A stretch of DNA of 64,000 nt from Saccharina japonica. Its lineage: Eukaryota; Sar; Phaeophyceae; Laminariales; Laminariaceae. A program made the position numbers and the translations under genes. Shown here in pieces: positions 1-12,090 of the stretch (its first letter is position 1; every line of letters begins with the position of its first letter). The notes under the pieces are model-generated. The model was not told the origin of the DNA and searched no databases. It saw only the letters and a program-made list of their open reading frames with translations. The stretch covers positions 124,001-188,000 of the forward strand of contig MEHQ01002389.1 of the NCBI GenBank assembly GCA_008828725.1, written 5' to 3'.

Positions 1-1141
1 TGCATCACCGAGGATGGACAGGCAGACCCGATAGCGTGCACATTTCCCTACCTCAAGACGACACCCACCATGATGATGAGGCCAACCGCCACCAACAAAC
101 CTATGAGGGTGTTTTATTAGACCAACCCCTTGTAAAAAAAACGCCTTCCATTGGTGGCGAAACTCTACTCACACCATTCAACCTGGCTCACTGGCCTCTA
201 TCACGCAGGACATCTCTACCAACACATACCTATCGATAGCTGAGCACTGCAGCTACACACAAGTGCTGTCACAAGGCCCATGAGGTGTATGCACGATGCG
301 CTATGCGACGTAATGATGCCAACTTCAACATGCGGCGGAATACGAACGGAACAGCACTGTCTGTCCGTAAATATAACAACCGCTTGTTTGATAAAATGAA
401 TACCGAAACAGCATTACATTTACGGACGTATTGGTACGAAATAAGAATGGATCGAAGGCTTGTTGCCATTTCATTGACATAGTGGGCCGGAAAGCTGCGG
501 CACAGCAGCAGGGCGTCCGCTACAATCAATCGAGGGTACAACAGTAGTAGTAGCAGTATAGTTCCTGCGGTCGTCCTTTGCCTCTACACCGCGCACACTG
601 CCTATTCTGTTGTGCGAAAGTTGCTCAAAAATAACCGAAACGCCTTGGAAACGCCTCAAAATATTTTAATTGACAAAAAGTTACCCCTATCCCCTGGAGG
701 TGAGCCAAATTAAAAGCTAATAGTCGTGGGAGACAACAATAGAAACGACTTACTTGGTACACCACCACAGCAACAATTTACAGTGAATGGTGTGGTCAAT
801 AGTGTGCTGGTTTTTCTGATTATATTTATTTTCTTGTCTCACTCGGAGTTTTGCACTGCGCAAACACGACATTGCAAACCAGGGCTTTTTTTTTGCAAAA
901 CTTATTCAACTTATCACGTACTCGTAGGCACATGCCAGTTTCAAGGTGGACGCACACACTGTTGTATGCTTAATTATTTTCCCTCTGGTAGTGTTTTTAT
1001 GACTTCCATACACATACGAGTAGGAGTACGTAGCCTATTCGGCAAAAAACAAAAAATTGAAAAGAAAAAACCACAAAGATTCCAAAGGCGTCCAGAAAAA
1101 AAAAACAATGACGACTTCGTTTTTTCAGATTCGGCTCTCCG

Positions 1142-1310
1142 CGGGGGGGGGTTGCACTCATATCGTGCACGGCCGTAGGACTATAGACCCTCGCATCCCT
1201 ACAATGCCGGGACGGAGCACGTTGGGTTTTCACCAACCAGCGGGGGGGGGGGGCGTACTCATTTGTTGCTTGCCTTAGTAATTTGACCATTGACCATGGG
1301 GGGGGGGGGG
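1142..1310 (+). repeat. cluster of three long poly-G tracts
   Basis: Runs of 9, 12 and 13 guanines start near 1143, 1242 and 1298, all on the plus strand and separated by about 50 to 90 bases. Such tracts can form G-quadruplexes and are prone to slippage, so the run lengths may be unreliable in a draft assembly. Confidence 0.8.
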
Positions 1311-2069
1311 TTACACGACACTATTCAAAGTGATACGCTGGTATCGAGGGTTAGGAGATGGTTAACGGATCCACCGTCTCGCGCCTCCTGCCAAGAGCTG
1401 CCATATGACGTGAGTAATATGGTCAATTTAACATTTGGATACACGAGACCGACTCAATGTACCATAATCGCATGACAACTGTTCACTTCTACGTTGAAGG
1501 GGCGAAAAACTCCTCATCTGCACAGGCCTGGAATTTTCAAAGAAAACATTACATAATTCCGCACGAGCGGTTTTCAGAATGGACTAACCGTAAACGAGGC
1601 CCAGTGGTGGCTTGTGCGAGCGACCTCCTCTACCTCGAGAGTTGGGCAGTGCCCCACCAAAAAACGTTGCCCAAAGGCCCCTAGGCAAGTGGCCTTAGTG
1701 GCACCTTGAGAACACCTACGCAAGGCGAGGTTGGGAGCGAAGGCCAAGCGATCAGCCGCAAGGATGTACCGTTGGCCACCTGTGTATACAAACCCAACTA
1801 CGTCTGCCTCAGCCCAGCAGTGGATATCATACCCACCGTCGACTAGGTCTTAGGGAAGTACTCCACTCTCGTCACCACGGCCAATTGTACTGGATATACA
1901 GTAATATTGCCCCCTTATATACTAGTAATTGGTGGTAATGAGCCGGGACCCATCCGTACTGCATCAGCTTCTGCGATGCATCGCGTTGGAAAAAAACTTG
2001 TGTGCTGAACCAACACGAACGAACATCTACGTATACGTGCTTTGGTTCGTTCTTTTTGGCCCTTTTTGG

Positions 2070-2815
2070 AGAGAAAAAACATCAGCATACAACAGCAACA
2101 GCAGCACCTGTGCTGGGCAGCACCTGTGCTGGCCGGAGCAACAACAGCAGCGGAACAGTACAGCAGCGTAGGACACGAGGCCAGGCCAGCGTCGCTGTTA
2201 TACGCTCGGCTTGTCGGTCTAACACTTGAACCCTCTGTACTCGTACTCAATTTCTCGTGTGTCCCCTGCTTCCTCAACGCGACACGTACCTCGTTCGTAT
2301 TGTATTCGGCATATTATGAAATATCTCCAAACCTGATCCAAAAACCGATATTCTCCTATTAATAGCACAGGTGCCACCACTACTACTGCTGTACGGCATC
2401 TACAGCAGAGCTTATACCCGTCCCCTCATCAGTGGGAGAGTGGGCCTTACAATGCCACCTTCGTCATGTCGTAGGGACGCGGCCCACACGTTGCTTTGGT
2501 CGGATATATTTCGCCTACAGGTAGAGTCGGGTTTCGTTCGGTAGAACTATAAAAACAAAACCGTTCCGAAATAAAAAAAACATGATTCAGCCATGTACAT
2601 GGCCCACAAAATTGTCAGCATACAGCAGCAGCAGCTGTGGCGGCCACAACAACAACAACAACGGAACAGCAGTAAACAGCAGCAGCAGCAGCACGACACA
2701 CGAGGCCAGGGTCAACGTCACTGTACTCTCGGCTTCACGGTCTAGCACTTGAATCCGATGCTCCCGCGCTTGGGTCTATCGTATTGTTCGGCATAATTGA
2801 TAAATTCTGTATTTC
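2070..2815 (+). repeat. diverged tandem duplication, CAG/CAA-rich
   Basis: Bases from about 2070 to 2320 and from about 2610 to 2815 are related. Both begin with a CAGCATACA block and CAG/CAA runs, then share an ACACGAGGCCAGG segment, a CTCGGCTT..GGTCTA segment, and a tail containing GTATTGTNTTCGGCAT. The copies differ by many substitutions and indels. No coding function is visible. Confidence 0.6.
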
Positions 2816-3137
2816 AAAAAAGAAAAACCGTTGTGAAATAAAAAATATTGGAAAAAACGCCTCCGGTCATGTGCCTCTAAAAGCACACGCTGCCGCTCCT
2901 AGCTCGACCAACTCGGGACGAGTTAGAGCGAAACCAGCACGAGAAGACTTCGTTAAATTTTGTGCGTGCACAGAGCCCGCCGGGGCTGGCGTTGGTGCCG
3001 TGTACTATGAGAGCGAAGTACGAAAGTGGATGTTGACTGTCTCACAGCTACAGAGAAAACATTGTTTTGTCCACCCTACGAGCTCTCATGCGACCCGATA
3101 GGAAGAGCCTTTTTTTTTCACTTGAAAAATCAATGAA

Positions 3138-3174
3138 AAAAATGGCTCGCGCTTCGCGCTCGCGCGGCTCATTA
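3138..3174. repeat. GC-rich short hairpin
   Basis: Overlapping CGCGC/GCGCG blocks separated by TT and T can fold into a short GC stem. Similar hairpins with GCGGGCGGC arms lie near 12040 and 16770, suggesting a dispersed short palindrome rather than a regulatory site of one gene. Confidence 0.4.
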
Positions 3175-4960
3175 TAATCAAGGAATCCTCGCCTAAATAT
3201 GTGCCAGCACACATGAACACTTGCGAAGCAGCGTTACATCATCTATGATGGGGATAGTTTCTCGCGCACACATGTATAAAACCGTGACGTTGACCCCATC
3301 ATCGCCAGTTATCGTTAAGCTACGGTACATACCAAGCAAAAATATTGAATACAATACGCCTCTCGCAAGAACGCGTGACGGGTGATCCGCCACGGATTTA
3401 TTACGGAGGGGGGTTGTATTGCAACCTAAACAGCACCTCAAGTTGAAATGTTGTTGCACGATTCCGTGGTACTTGGGTCCTGCAGGCCCACCTGGTAGTA
3501 GTTCCTGACCGGTTGGAACAACCTACATAAGCCCACAATGAACCAATCACGACTTTATAGACCTTGACTGGAAGGTGAAGACCTTTCACATTGTCGTGTC
3601 TCATGCTCAATTAAAACTCCGAGCTTACATGGGAGAGGGGTTAAACAAAACGAACAAATTGTCCGGGCCGAGATCTAGTATCCAAACTTTGCAGATACCT
3701 CGTTTAGAGGAAAGCGCATCTGCGGTTAGACAGTCTGGGCTACGCTATTAAGGACGGTGTACAAGATGTTAGAGTACTTAAACGTGGCGCTTTCTGTCAA
3801 TGTTAGGTCTATTTATATCACGATGAACTGGTGAGAGTTCTTGAGCGGCGGGGTTGAGGAAAAGCAAACCTGTAGGCGTCAGTCGGCAATCTGGTTCCTC
3901 TCCTTCCAGTCACAATACCCGCTGATGGTTGCCACGTGTTTAATTGTCAACTTGTCAATTACTGGAACATCGTAGCGGCACAACCTCTAGATCATTCAAA
4001 TATAACACCCTTACTAAGGCGCCCCTTCGGATTAAAGATAGTATAGCTGTCGCTAGGAACTCGCGCAGCAGGATATTAGTAACTGTCGTAAGCTTGTGTG
4101 CATTGGTGGGGAAAACATCAGGAAAAAACGTCGACGACGTGCCCCGAGAACCCCCTCTGCCCCCTCTTCAGGGGGTACACGCGAATCATGGCGCATACTA
4201 GGATCACGGGTTCGAAGCCGTGTTGACCACGTTTTTTTCGCCGTTAGAGTTGCAGTACATATATTATAGAAGAAAACAAAAACTGAATATTCACACCACT
4301 TGTACGTGTAGGGTAACAGGTATTACAGGTTCTTCGCATCACAAGGCTCACGGTTTCGAGACCAGTGTACGACTAAAATATATATATATATTATGTGAGA
4401 GTGCAACGAATTAGGAAAAAATTATGAGAATATGTTGCATAACCACGTAGTAGACGAATAGAATTCTGACAATTTGTTGAAAAGTGCCGACGAAAAAGTG
4501 CAGACAGATTCACCTGTTTAATCATGTAAAAAAACGGTCGATGCTTTCTCGCAAGGGGTCCCTATTACGAGAGACTTGATCAAAATTAGAAACTTGCATT
4601 CGCTCGTAAAAGTATATTAGCAAATGAAAAACTAATACTTTTTTTGTTTTACCGTTGCAATACTATTTCTGGTATACTTTTCATTTTTTCGTGACTCCCT
4701 ACGGACAACGGCATTTCTCCACTTCTATTACTCAAAAATTCGACCAATGATTACTTTCAGAGAGCCTAGATTATGATCAACATTTGTGTCCAAGGACGCA
4801 TACTGATCAGACGCCTTGTTCGTCACGAAAAGCGCCTAGTACTCGAAAACGGCTCGCCATACCCCTGGTACCCAAGACGAATTTGAAAAATAGCAGTTTC
4901 TCCGGCTGCTGGTACTGTTTTAACTCAGATTTTCGACGAAGACGCCGAGTAGGTGAACGT

Positions 4961-5133
4961 ACCTGAGCCTCTAGGTCGGCCGTCCATAGCGTCCAACATG
5001 GCCACAGCAGAGTGTAGACACCAAACAGGAGTTCCGAAACGATCAAAATCTTGCTGCGGATCACTTTCGTTGCGTGATGCAAACACAGCAATACTTGCCT
5101 TCCCTTGCCGATCCAAGAGCCCCATTACCACCT
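4961..5133 (-). CDS. candidate internal exon, function unknown
   Basis: I do not recognise the protein. On the minus strand a frame of about 57 codons lies between a possible acceptor (CTCTAG just before about 5133) and a strong donor (GCTCAG then GTACGT near 4961). It reads VVMGLLDRQGKASIAVFASR, then an acidic Asp-Pro-Gln-Gln-Asp-Phe-Asp stretch, then a Trp-Cys-Leu-His segment, and ends Arg-Gly-Ser. Composition is protein-like and mixed, unlike the low-complexity shadow frames nearby. An in-frame ATG at codon 3 could instead make this a first exon. No partner exon could be assigned with confidence; the intron-retained frame continues to about 4925. The exon call is inference from splice consensus and composition. 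Confidence 0.4.
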
Positions 5134-5139
5134 AGAGAC

Positions 5140-5704
5140 TGTAACGAACAAACTATACGTAGGTCCGTCCAACGTCTGAGCATTAGAACTGGAGCTATGA
5201 CGTTTTCCGTAAGGCCTTATGACATGGTTTTCTTATACCAGAAATAGTCTTGCTGTTGTAAAAAAAACGAAAAATATATATATATTTTCAACACTCAAGT
5301 ACTTTGTTATTTTCAAATACCGAAGGGGCCCCTTAATGGCTTCGTGGAACCGTATAACCCTTATCAATAGATTTGCCGAATCGGTACTAATAAAGCTACT
5401 CGACTAAAAGGATAGGTACGCGACGTTAACAACGCACATAGTACCATTTAACATAGCCCGGATTCACTAGGTAGAGCATCGGTACGCACACGATGTACAC
5501 GAACGACTCAGCTCCACGTCTCTACCAGGTATACAAACTATCAGATGCTGCTACGGAGCATCGACCAAATCAACCTGACTACCGCACACGAATAGAGGTG
5601 ATATCAACAAACACACGAACCTGTAGGATTCGACTCGATAGTTCACCCTAGGTTCTGTAGACTCTGCTGTCGACCATCGATACTATTCGTGTGCCATACT
5701 GTAC
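5140..5704. other. no gene seen
   Basis: Unique sequence between the candidate exon and the start of the first minus-strand ankyrin module. Only short AT-rich frames occur. Homology to the 37230 region begins near 5705 at GAGAAAGATA. Confidence 0.5.
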
Positions 5705-6233
5705 GTGAGAAAGATAACCTAGCGCAACGCAGCTAAACAGAAGCAGACCGAACACGAACGGATGAATGGCGTCCGTAGAAAAACCACAGTATGCTAACTC
5801 GTTCGCGCTACTGTCACGATTTTGTCATCGTACAACTTTACTCCAACTAATGCATAGTTATTTTGTTTCCCGGGGTACATCCCACGAGCAATGCACACCC
5901 TACGGGTAGAGTAGTCTGTCAACCGCCCTGAGATTGATCATATAGCACAAAACTTATTGACCACATGTATACACGCAAACACGTTCACAGAAAAGCAGGC
6001 GACCATGTACATGGGTGATACTCCTACCCCGAAAACATAAGCCACACCAACCATGCCACCACAAACTGGAAAACAGGAGACTGCACGGTGAACGTAGTTG
6101 GGACATTTCCTCGTGCCGTGATGATCAAAATATCGTTCCAACAACGAACGTGGTACGTAGCCGGTACCTTACCAGTCGAGGTTAAACCTCCACCCTTTCC
6201 ACACTAAGCCTACTATGAATCGTGCTGGCAGCT

Positions 6234-8051
6234 TCAGTCCCAATGCTGGGGACATCCGTTAAGCCTTGCCCATTCCATGATGTCCTCGTGCTCGCACCTT
6301 TCAGCCTCACTATAAATAGCAGGGTCCCATGGGCACCCTTCTGACCGTGCCCACTGCAAAATGTCCAAGCGGCCGGACATGGCCGCACCAGAGCACGTGC
6401 GTTCGTCCCACGGACAATCATGGTCCCGTGCCCACCTCAGGATCTCGAAATTAGCCCTCTCAGCTGCTTCTCTGCAGGTGCTTGCATCCCATGGACAGCC
6501 GTGTGTCCGCGCCCATCGCAGTATATCCAGGCGCTCTTCTCCAGCCGCGTTGGCGCACGTCGACTCGTTCCAAGGGCAGCCGTTAAACCGAGCCCATTTA
6601 AGAACTTCGAACCTCTCGTAAGCAGCTGCCTCGCTGCAAGTATCTTCATCCCAGGGACAGTCTTGTGCCCGAGCCCACATCAGAATGTCCAGGTGACCTC
6701 CAATGGCTGCGTTGGCGCACGTGTCTTCGTCCCAAGGGCAGCCGTTACATCGGGCCCACTTCAGGACCTCCAAATGGCCATTCGACGCGGCCAAGCTGCA
6801 GATACCAAGATCCCATTCGAAGCCTTTAGCCCGCGCCCATTGCAGCACGGCTAGATGGCCCGCTGCTGCGGCGGCGTGGCCTACAGAAGAAAGAGGTTTG
6901 TTCAAAACGGGATTGTTGGCCTGAATCCATTCGAGTATGTGAAGGTGCCCACCTAGAGCTGCGTACACGCCAGCGTCGCTGGGCAAGCGGAACCCGTACA
7001 CCAGCATCCACGTCAACGTGTCCAGGTGGCCATTCCTAATAACGTCGGGGCCGATGTCTGGGCTCCAGGGGCATCCTTGGGCCCTTGCCCACTGGAGCAC
7101 CTGCAGGTGTCCCCCACCGGCAGCACGGTTAGTCGTGCCCGCTGTCCAACTGGCACCGTTCGCCCTCGCCCACTGAAGAACCTCCAGGTGACCGTTGGCG
7201 GCAGCTCCCTCGCATGTAAGATAGTCCCAACTGCAGCCATGGTCTCGCGCCCACTGAAGAATGCCTAGGTGCCCTTCCTCAGCAGCCTCCGAACACGTCC
7301 GTCTATTCCAAGGACAGCCCTCGGAACGTGCCCATATCAAGATGTCGAGATGCCCTGAGCCGGCGGCTTTTCTGCAAGTAGCGTCGTCCCAGGGGCAGCC
7401 ATTAGCTCGTGCCCACTGGAGGATACCGAGGTGTCCACCGCCAGCAGCGTTCGAGCACGTGATGCTGTTCCAAGGGCAGCTTTCGGAACGTGCCCATTGC
7501 AGGATACGGAGATGCCCAGACCCAGCTGCCTCGCTGCAAGTTGTGACGTCCCAGGGGTGCTCGTTGGCTTTTGCCCATTGCAAAATTCTCAGACTGCCAC
7601 CCGCCGCTGCCGCGTCGCACAGCAACTTTCGCCACCAGAAGTTCTCGCCGACTGCCCACTGTAACATTTCGAGTTGGTCCCGGGCGGCCGCCTTGAAGCA
7701 AGCTCTGGACGGCAAGCTGCATCCGTTCGAGTGGGCACACTGCAACACCGCTAAGCCACAGCGGTCTGCGATAAGTTCGCAGATGATCGGTCTCCTTCTC
7801 AGGCCCGCCTCGAAGCTCCACTGAAGCTGAGATACAGACGTGTCGGCCGTTATAGCTTGCGTCGTTTGGGGGAGGTCTCCCCAAGCGCCCATCCAATCCT
7901 TCGATACACTCGCAAAAAAGCCGTGTTGGTTGGATAGTAGCTCGGCCAACAAGGTCATCACGTCGCTGTTGGTGCCAAGCGAAAATTCATCTCCAGAACG
8001 CTGCATTTCGATAGAATCGGTGCCGGTGATAGTGCACCCAAACCTGCACAT
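6234..8051 (-). CDS. M1: F-box-like/ankyrin-like repeat protein, intact
   Basis: A 605-residue open frame without introns. After a short lead, residues about 25 to 60 (DVMTLLAELLSN..FFASVSKDW) resemble an F-box helix bundle, the module that binds Skp1 in SCF ubiquitin ligases. From about residue 130 come some 18 repeats of 27 residues with consensus GHLxILQWARxxGCPWDxxTCxxAA; repeats 9 and 10 are irregular. Such solenoids bind proteins, so a substrate-adaptor role is plausible but inferred. The ATG at 8051 is the longest start. The in-frame ATG at 8006 has a better context (GAAATGC) and matches the start of the plus-strand paralogues, so I prefer it. The end GCPQHWD then TGA is longer than in M2. 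No signal peptide or membrane segment is seen. Confidence 0.85.
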   Translation of the reverse strand: MCRFGCTITGTDSIEMQRSGDEFSLGTNSDVMTLLAELLSNQHGFFASVSKDWMGAWGDLPQTTQAITADTSVSQLQWSFEAGLRRRPIICELIADRCGLAVLQCAHSNGCSLPSRACFKAAARDQLEMLQWAVGENFWWRKLLCDAAAAGGSLRILQWAKANEHPWDVTTCSEAAGSGHLRILQWARSESCPWNSITCSNAAGGGHLGILQWARANGCPWDDATCRKAAGSGHLDILIWARSEGCPWNRRTCSEAAEEGHLGILQWARDHGCSWDYLTCEGAAANGHLEVLQWARANGASWTAGTTNRAAGGGHLQVLQWARAQGCPWSPDIGPDVIRNGHLDTLTWMLVYGFRLPSDAGVYAALGGHLHILEWIQANNPVLNKPLSSVGHAAAAAGHLAVLQWARAKGFEWDLGICSLAASNGHLEVLKWARCNGCPWDEDTCANAAIGGHLDILMWARAQDCPWDEDTCSEAAAYERFEVLKWARFNGCPWNESTCANAAGEERLDILRWARTHGCPWDASTCREAAERANFEILRWARDHDCPWDERTCSGAAMSGRLDILQWARSEGCPWDPAIYSEAERCEHEDIMEWARLNGCPQHWD

Positions 8052-8313
8052 GAGACAGTCGTTGCCAATCGCAAGCAGTGTTACCCAGCTACATTATCAT
8101 TGTGGAGTCAAACTATATTGAGCAGCATACATGTTAGTTGATCGTGCAGGTCTGACTGGGCGCACGCCAATTTAAGGTGTTCGCACTCGCAAGGGCAACA
8201 AACATTCAAACCAAGCAAACAAGCACGGCCTGCCCGCCTCATGCGTGGCTTCCCAGATTTGTCCTGTCAAACAGTTTAGCTAGTCGTGCGTCATCATCGC
8301 GCTTCACAAGAAA

Positions 8314-8331
8314 AGAGAGAGAGAGAGAGAG
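8314..8331 (+). repeat. GA dinucleotide microsatellite
   Basis: A run of about nine GA units upstream of M1. The matching places in modules M2 and M3 have only GAGC, so the expansion is specific to this copy. Confidence 0.85.
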
Positions 8332-8551
8332 TCCGCACCATTCAATCAAGCCGGGCAACCAAAACATAACACTGTGTGGCCCGCAGACGTATTGTAATTC
8401 GGAAATCCGCTCAGGATGCCTGTGGTGCGATGGAAAGAAAGCTGACAACAACAATGGCAGCCCTACGACCAACACTTGACACATGGCGCGCGACGTACGA
8501 GGTATCCTACGCTGCGAATAGCACTTGTTGACGTATACCGGGTTCCCATTG

Positions 8552-8902
8552 TTACGTTAGACAGGGTTCCCACCTGTCAGTTTGTGGAGGGGGCTCTTCA
8601 TTCGCGGTGTTGTTCACCTCGCTAGCTATGGTCAGCAAAGGGTACTCGTTGCTCACAACAACGGCGAAAGTTCGCTCTGAAGCAGCGGCAACAGAAAAAA
8701 AACAAAAAAGCACAGCAGAAAAGGCAGCGGCACGATTAGCATTTGTAGTCGTAGTGGACCTCCTAGACGAACGGAAAGAAATACAAGAGTAGGTGTTAAA
8801 AATGCTTAAAGTCACAGGGGAATGCCTGGTTGTGGAAATGAGGGCAAGAGGGAGTTTGACGCGATATGCAGGCCAGTACATGAGCAGGGTACGCGGGACC
8901 AT
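8552..8902 (-). CDS. small open frame upstream of M1, conserved start
   Basis: A 116-codon frame on the same strand as M1, ending about 500 bases before it. It begins MVPRTLLMYWPAYRVK and shares its first 65 or so residues with frames at 40228-40455 and 47963-48190, including TNANRAAA. The copies diverge afterwards and have different stops (75 residues in the M2 and M3 modules). It could be a small protein, a 5' exon of the ankyrin gene or a chance frame kept open by recent duplication. No domain is recognised. Confidence 0.25.
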   Translation of the reverse strand: MVPRTLLMYWPAYRVKLPLALISTTRHSPVTLSIFNTYSCISFRSSRRSTTTTNANRAAAFSAVLFCFFSVAAASERTFAVVVSNEYPLLTIASEVNNTANEEPPPQTDRWEPCLT

Positions 8903-9140
8903 GTGAATTAGTGCCCAGGTACCTGTAGCATGTTGAAGGGAGAAATAGTACAGTAACTGATAGAAGCTTTAACCATCTTCCTGCATGATGTTTCGGCAAG
9001 ATATTTACGATTACCGGGAAGTGCGGCCTTGGTAACTATGTACATAGGAAATTCCCTCACACTGTTCTTCGTATAGTGTAAACACGTTACACTTTATGTA
9101 TCGGGAGGACGAAATGTTATCGCCTTATTGGTTGGAACAT

Positions 9141-9550
9141 ACAGTAACTCTCTCGTCACACTCCCAAAAACCACTTCAACACCAACACCAGTTCTAGAAC
9201 TTCTCGTTCATGACGCCATTTCCAGAGGCATGACCTTCCCACACACCATGCACATGGGCGCCATCGTTGCATCGTCGATTCGAGTCGTCATAAAAATAGT
9301 GTGGCAACTACTGTGGACTGACGTTGTCTCTGTAGGTTTATGTCGATACGTTGGCGTACTGCCCAATAGAATAACGCGAGCTATGATTCCTGCCACACAA
9401 GCGTGTTTGACCACGTGCACCGTGCGATCTCCATGATACATCTAAGGCTACGCAATAAGCCACTTCCGAAGGTAGCCGATTCCATCGAATACTGTTTAGG
9501 TATATAGCGGGAGTCACTGTCATCATACCAAGTATCCATGTGGGTAGTAT
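9141..9550. repeat. spacer block T, copy A, left fragment
   Basis: Aligns with about 51644-52037, sharing ACTCTCTCGTCACACTCCC, a segment with TTCTAGAACTTCTCG, and a GTGGGTAGTA end. In copy B this end runs straight into a TAC microsatellite; here it is followed by about 4.2 kb of extra DNA before the microsatellite resumes. Short frames inside have no recognised product. Confidence 0.7.
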
Positions 9551-11305
9551 GTAAAACACCCTCAACCTGTGGCAATAGGATGGACGTCCATAATTGTCAA
9601 CAGCGATTTTAATAGTGTAGTCTTCAGGCGAGCCCGCGACCGGCGGCCGTTCAAGATTCTGGCAACGACCATTAATACAAGCGAATGGGATTTTATCTTT
9701 TTGACGGAGCTTTTCCTTAGAGGCCCCTTTGAATTATAAAATGGCTGAAGCCGATCTCGATCCGATTTTCTGAGGGCGAAGTCCGGCAGCGTGCGGCATC
9801 CACCAACGCAGGTGCACCCCGTTAGTTGCGTTCTCACGGACGCACAAATCAGGCATCAACACAACACGCCACAGCACAGACGCTCGGACACGCGGAACAC
9901 ACGTGCCCTGATTTTATGGAGGGAGGGTTGTTTGACGTGTACGATGTGATTCAGGAATCATGTGGATCGTACTCCATTGAATAGGTTTATACTTTATTTT
10001 TGGCTGTACCAGCAGGTATTCTTCCACTCTAGATATGTTTGGAGCCTCTCCCGTGACCACGGACTCGATTATTGGCGATGAGTTATTGTGACAAAAACAA
10101 TTCAGTTAGCGTCGCTGCAGGCACCCAGCGTCGCAGCTGCTGGGGAGAACAACAGGCAGCAGAACAGCAGCAGAACAGCCGCACACCCAGTGTCCGAGCT
10201 GCTGCGTGCAGCTTGGGTCGCAGGCGGGAGCCACCCCAACTGCGTTCGTGGTCCAGTGCTTCGTTCTGCTATGTTAAGGTGACCCCTGGCGGGGTACTCT
10301 AAGTCGCGGAAGGAAGTAGAAGCTCCACGTGATGTATATATATTACCGTCGTACACAGAAGAAAAGGAGAGAAACATGGAGAAACATAAGAGTGAGACGA
10401 TAGAAATCGCCCAAACCGCCAATTGCTCCACAGAGAAACACGCATATTTCCTCTGTGGAACTCCCAAATACAATTACATAAAATATACCTGCAGTAAGCA
10501 CGTTAGCACTCTGAACATGCTACACTCGTTTTATTTTTTCGTGCTAAAATCGCCTAGGCTCATCGTTACCCCGATGAAAAAGCCAGTTTCGCGACGTTGA
10601 TGCGCAGTATTGATTATGTATTACTTCATTGACGAGTGCTTTCTGCTGTCGGATGGTATTGATAGCAGCCACGCATGTATATATATATATATATTCGTGT
10701 TCTGTGTGACAGACGAGAAATGGCGTCATACATAATAAAAATACACGGGCACTCCTGGGGTTCAACAAGAATAAAAACCGGGCTCCCGGATATTGCGACA
10801 AAAGTGTACTCGTATCGCAGGTATCACGCGAGTCTTACAAGACATAAATAAGTTCCGGGTACGGGTATGGATGTCGTACAGAGCTCACAGAAGTTCCGGG
10901 TAGTCGTACGGGTGTAAAATTCTTGCAGAACTAAACCAAATCAGGGTATTCTAGCACGGGCGTACCAAACTTACAGAATCACGGCAAGTACTTGTATAAA
11001 TATATATAAATACTTAGATTATGTTGTGTTCGCAAGCTTTCGTCGGCATATCTTCTTACATGACAGCCACTATAAGCCTGTAATTGTCAAAGGAAAAACT
11101 ACATGATTTCCCGAAGTTCTTGGCTTTCTCAGCTTTCTTCATTCTTCGCGATTACTTGCTTTCTGTCTTTGTTTCCTATGCCTTGCAGATCAGAGTATTC
11201 GAAGGGTCTCCTTGCGCGCGGTGGCCCCTCTATTTCTGCCCGCTATACCGCCCCCCCTGTGGCACAGTTCGGCGTGCTGCTATACTGCTGTAGCACATGT
11301 TGCTC

Positions 11306-11400
11306 GTGTGGGTGGGTGAATGGGTGGGTGGTTGCGTGGGTGGGTGCGTGGTTGGGCGTTTTTTGTTGTCGTTGCTGTTGCTGTAGTTGTTGTCGATCTG
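11306..11400 (+). repeat. GGGTG-rich and GTT/GCTGTT simple repeat
   Basis: GTGGGTGGGTG-type units pass into GTTGTTGTCG/GCTGTT units. Similar G-rich arrays are at 13420-13620 and 53360-53530. The antisense frame reads as Pro/Thr/His repeats and is not a gene. Confidence 0.7.
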
Positions 11401-11755
11401 TTGTTTGTCACGCCATACTACTGCTGCTGTTGTCCTACCACACATAATCACGAAAAGTGCAAACATCACACCCACAGCAGGCAGCGTGGGCCGTGTTGCT
11501 GTGCTCCCTCTTTTTATTTCGAACATAGAGCTTTGTTGTCCTCGGGCATGGAGCCCTATCTATCTACTACAAGTCGCCTGTACTTTTCTAGTGTTTTATG
11601 CTTTTGGTGGTGTACGACTGCTGCTGCTGTCGTCGTCGTATGTGCTCTGCCACATGCCACATACCAGTACTCCTTCCTGCAGTACGACACAGAGCGGTAG
11701 GCAGGTATGATACATCCAGTTGTACGTACGTACAACAGTACGTATTTCGTTGCAT

Positions 11756-12090
11756 TCATTGCACCATGAATCTCTTGGCATTTTCAAGTCGGTCTTTGCA
11801 CCACATCGTTGACCCCTTCTGCACCTTTCCTTGCGCGAGCGAAGCGGGCGGCGTCGGACGCCTTCGGAATAGAGCTTTGCTTTCTTGCCGATCTGTCTTC
11901 GTGTTTGAAGATAATATTCACTTTTGTCCTGTATTTGACGACATACTGTGGAGCTCTTGGCGTTATCAAGTCGCCAGTTGAAGCTAACTTAGGTTCCTCT
12001 TTTACCCTTTTCACATTATTTGGTAATATCCTTATTTCTGCGAGCGTAGCGGGCGGCGTTAGCCGCCCGCGCAGCGGAGCCCTTGTATGT
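11756..12090 (+). repeat. diverged tandem pair ending in GC hairpin
   Basis: Segments starting CTCTTGGCATTTTCAAGTCG (about 11772) and CTCTTGGCGTTATCAAGTCG (about 11953) each lead to a hairpin of the form GCGAGCG(A/T)AGCGGGCGGCG. The second hairpin is followed by GCCGCCCGCGCAGCGG. Hairpins of the same type occur near 14725 and 52525. They look like a dispersed palindrome family. Confidence 0.5.

Larger units (their letters stand above)
1..4700. other. gene-poor unique region
   Basis: No gene is recognised here. Short open frames exist on both strands, but none has a known domain, a clear initiation context or a paralogue in the window. One at 726-1178 (plus) would start at GTG and holds one hydrophobic stretch rich in Val, Leu, Ile and Phe; I regard it as chance. 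The stretch carries poly-G tracts, CAG-rich DNA and a GC hairpin, listed separately. Confidence 0.5.
5705..9135. repeat. module M1 (paralogous block around minus-strand ankyrin gene)
   Basis: This whole block, coding and non-coding, aligns with about 37230-40685 and its second copy at 44962-48420. Homology starts near GAGAAAGATA and ends just after a TATCGC(C/T)TTATTG segment near 9132. Conservation of several kilobases around the gene shows that large segments were duplicated, not just the coding sequence. Confidence 0.75.

Noticed and set aside
4195..4235. tRNA-like T-arm (CACGGGTTCGAAGCCGTG)
   Set aside because: The stem-loop would have an eight-base loop instead of seven, and no acceptor, D or anticodon arms could be found around it. 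A similar weak hairpin near 4345 also lacks the rest.
7261..7824. Frames antisense to the ankyrin genes (for example 7261-7824, 38533-38805, 45498-45974)
   Set aside because: Repeat-rich coding sequence keeps the antisense open. They vary with the sense sequence and carry no recognised domain.
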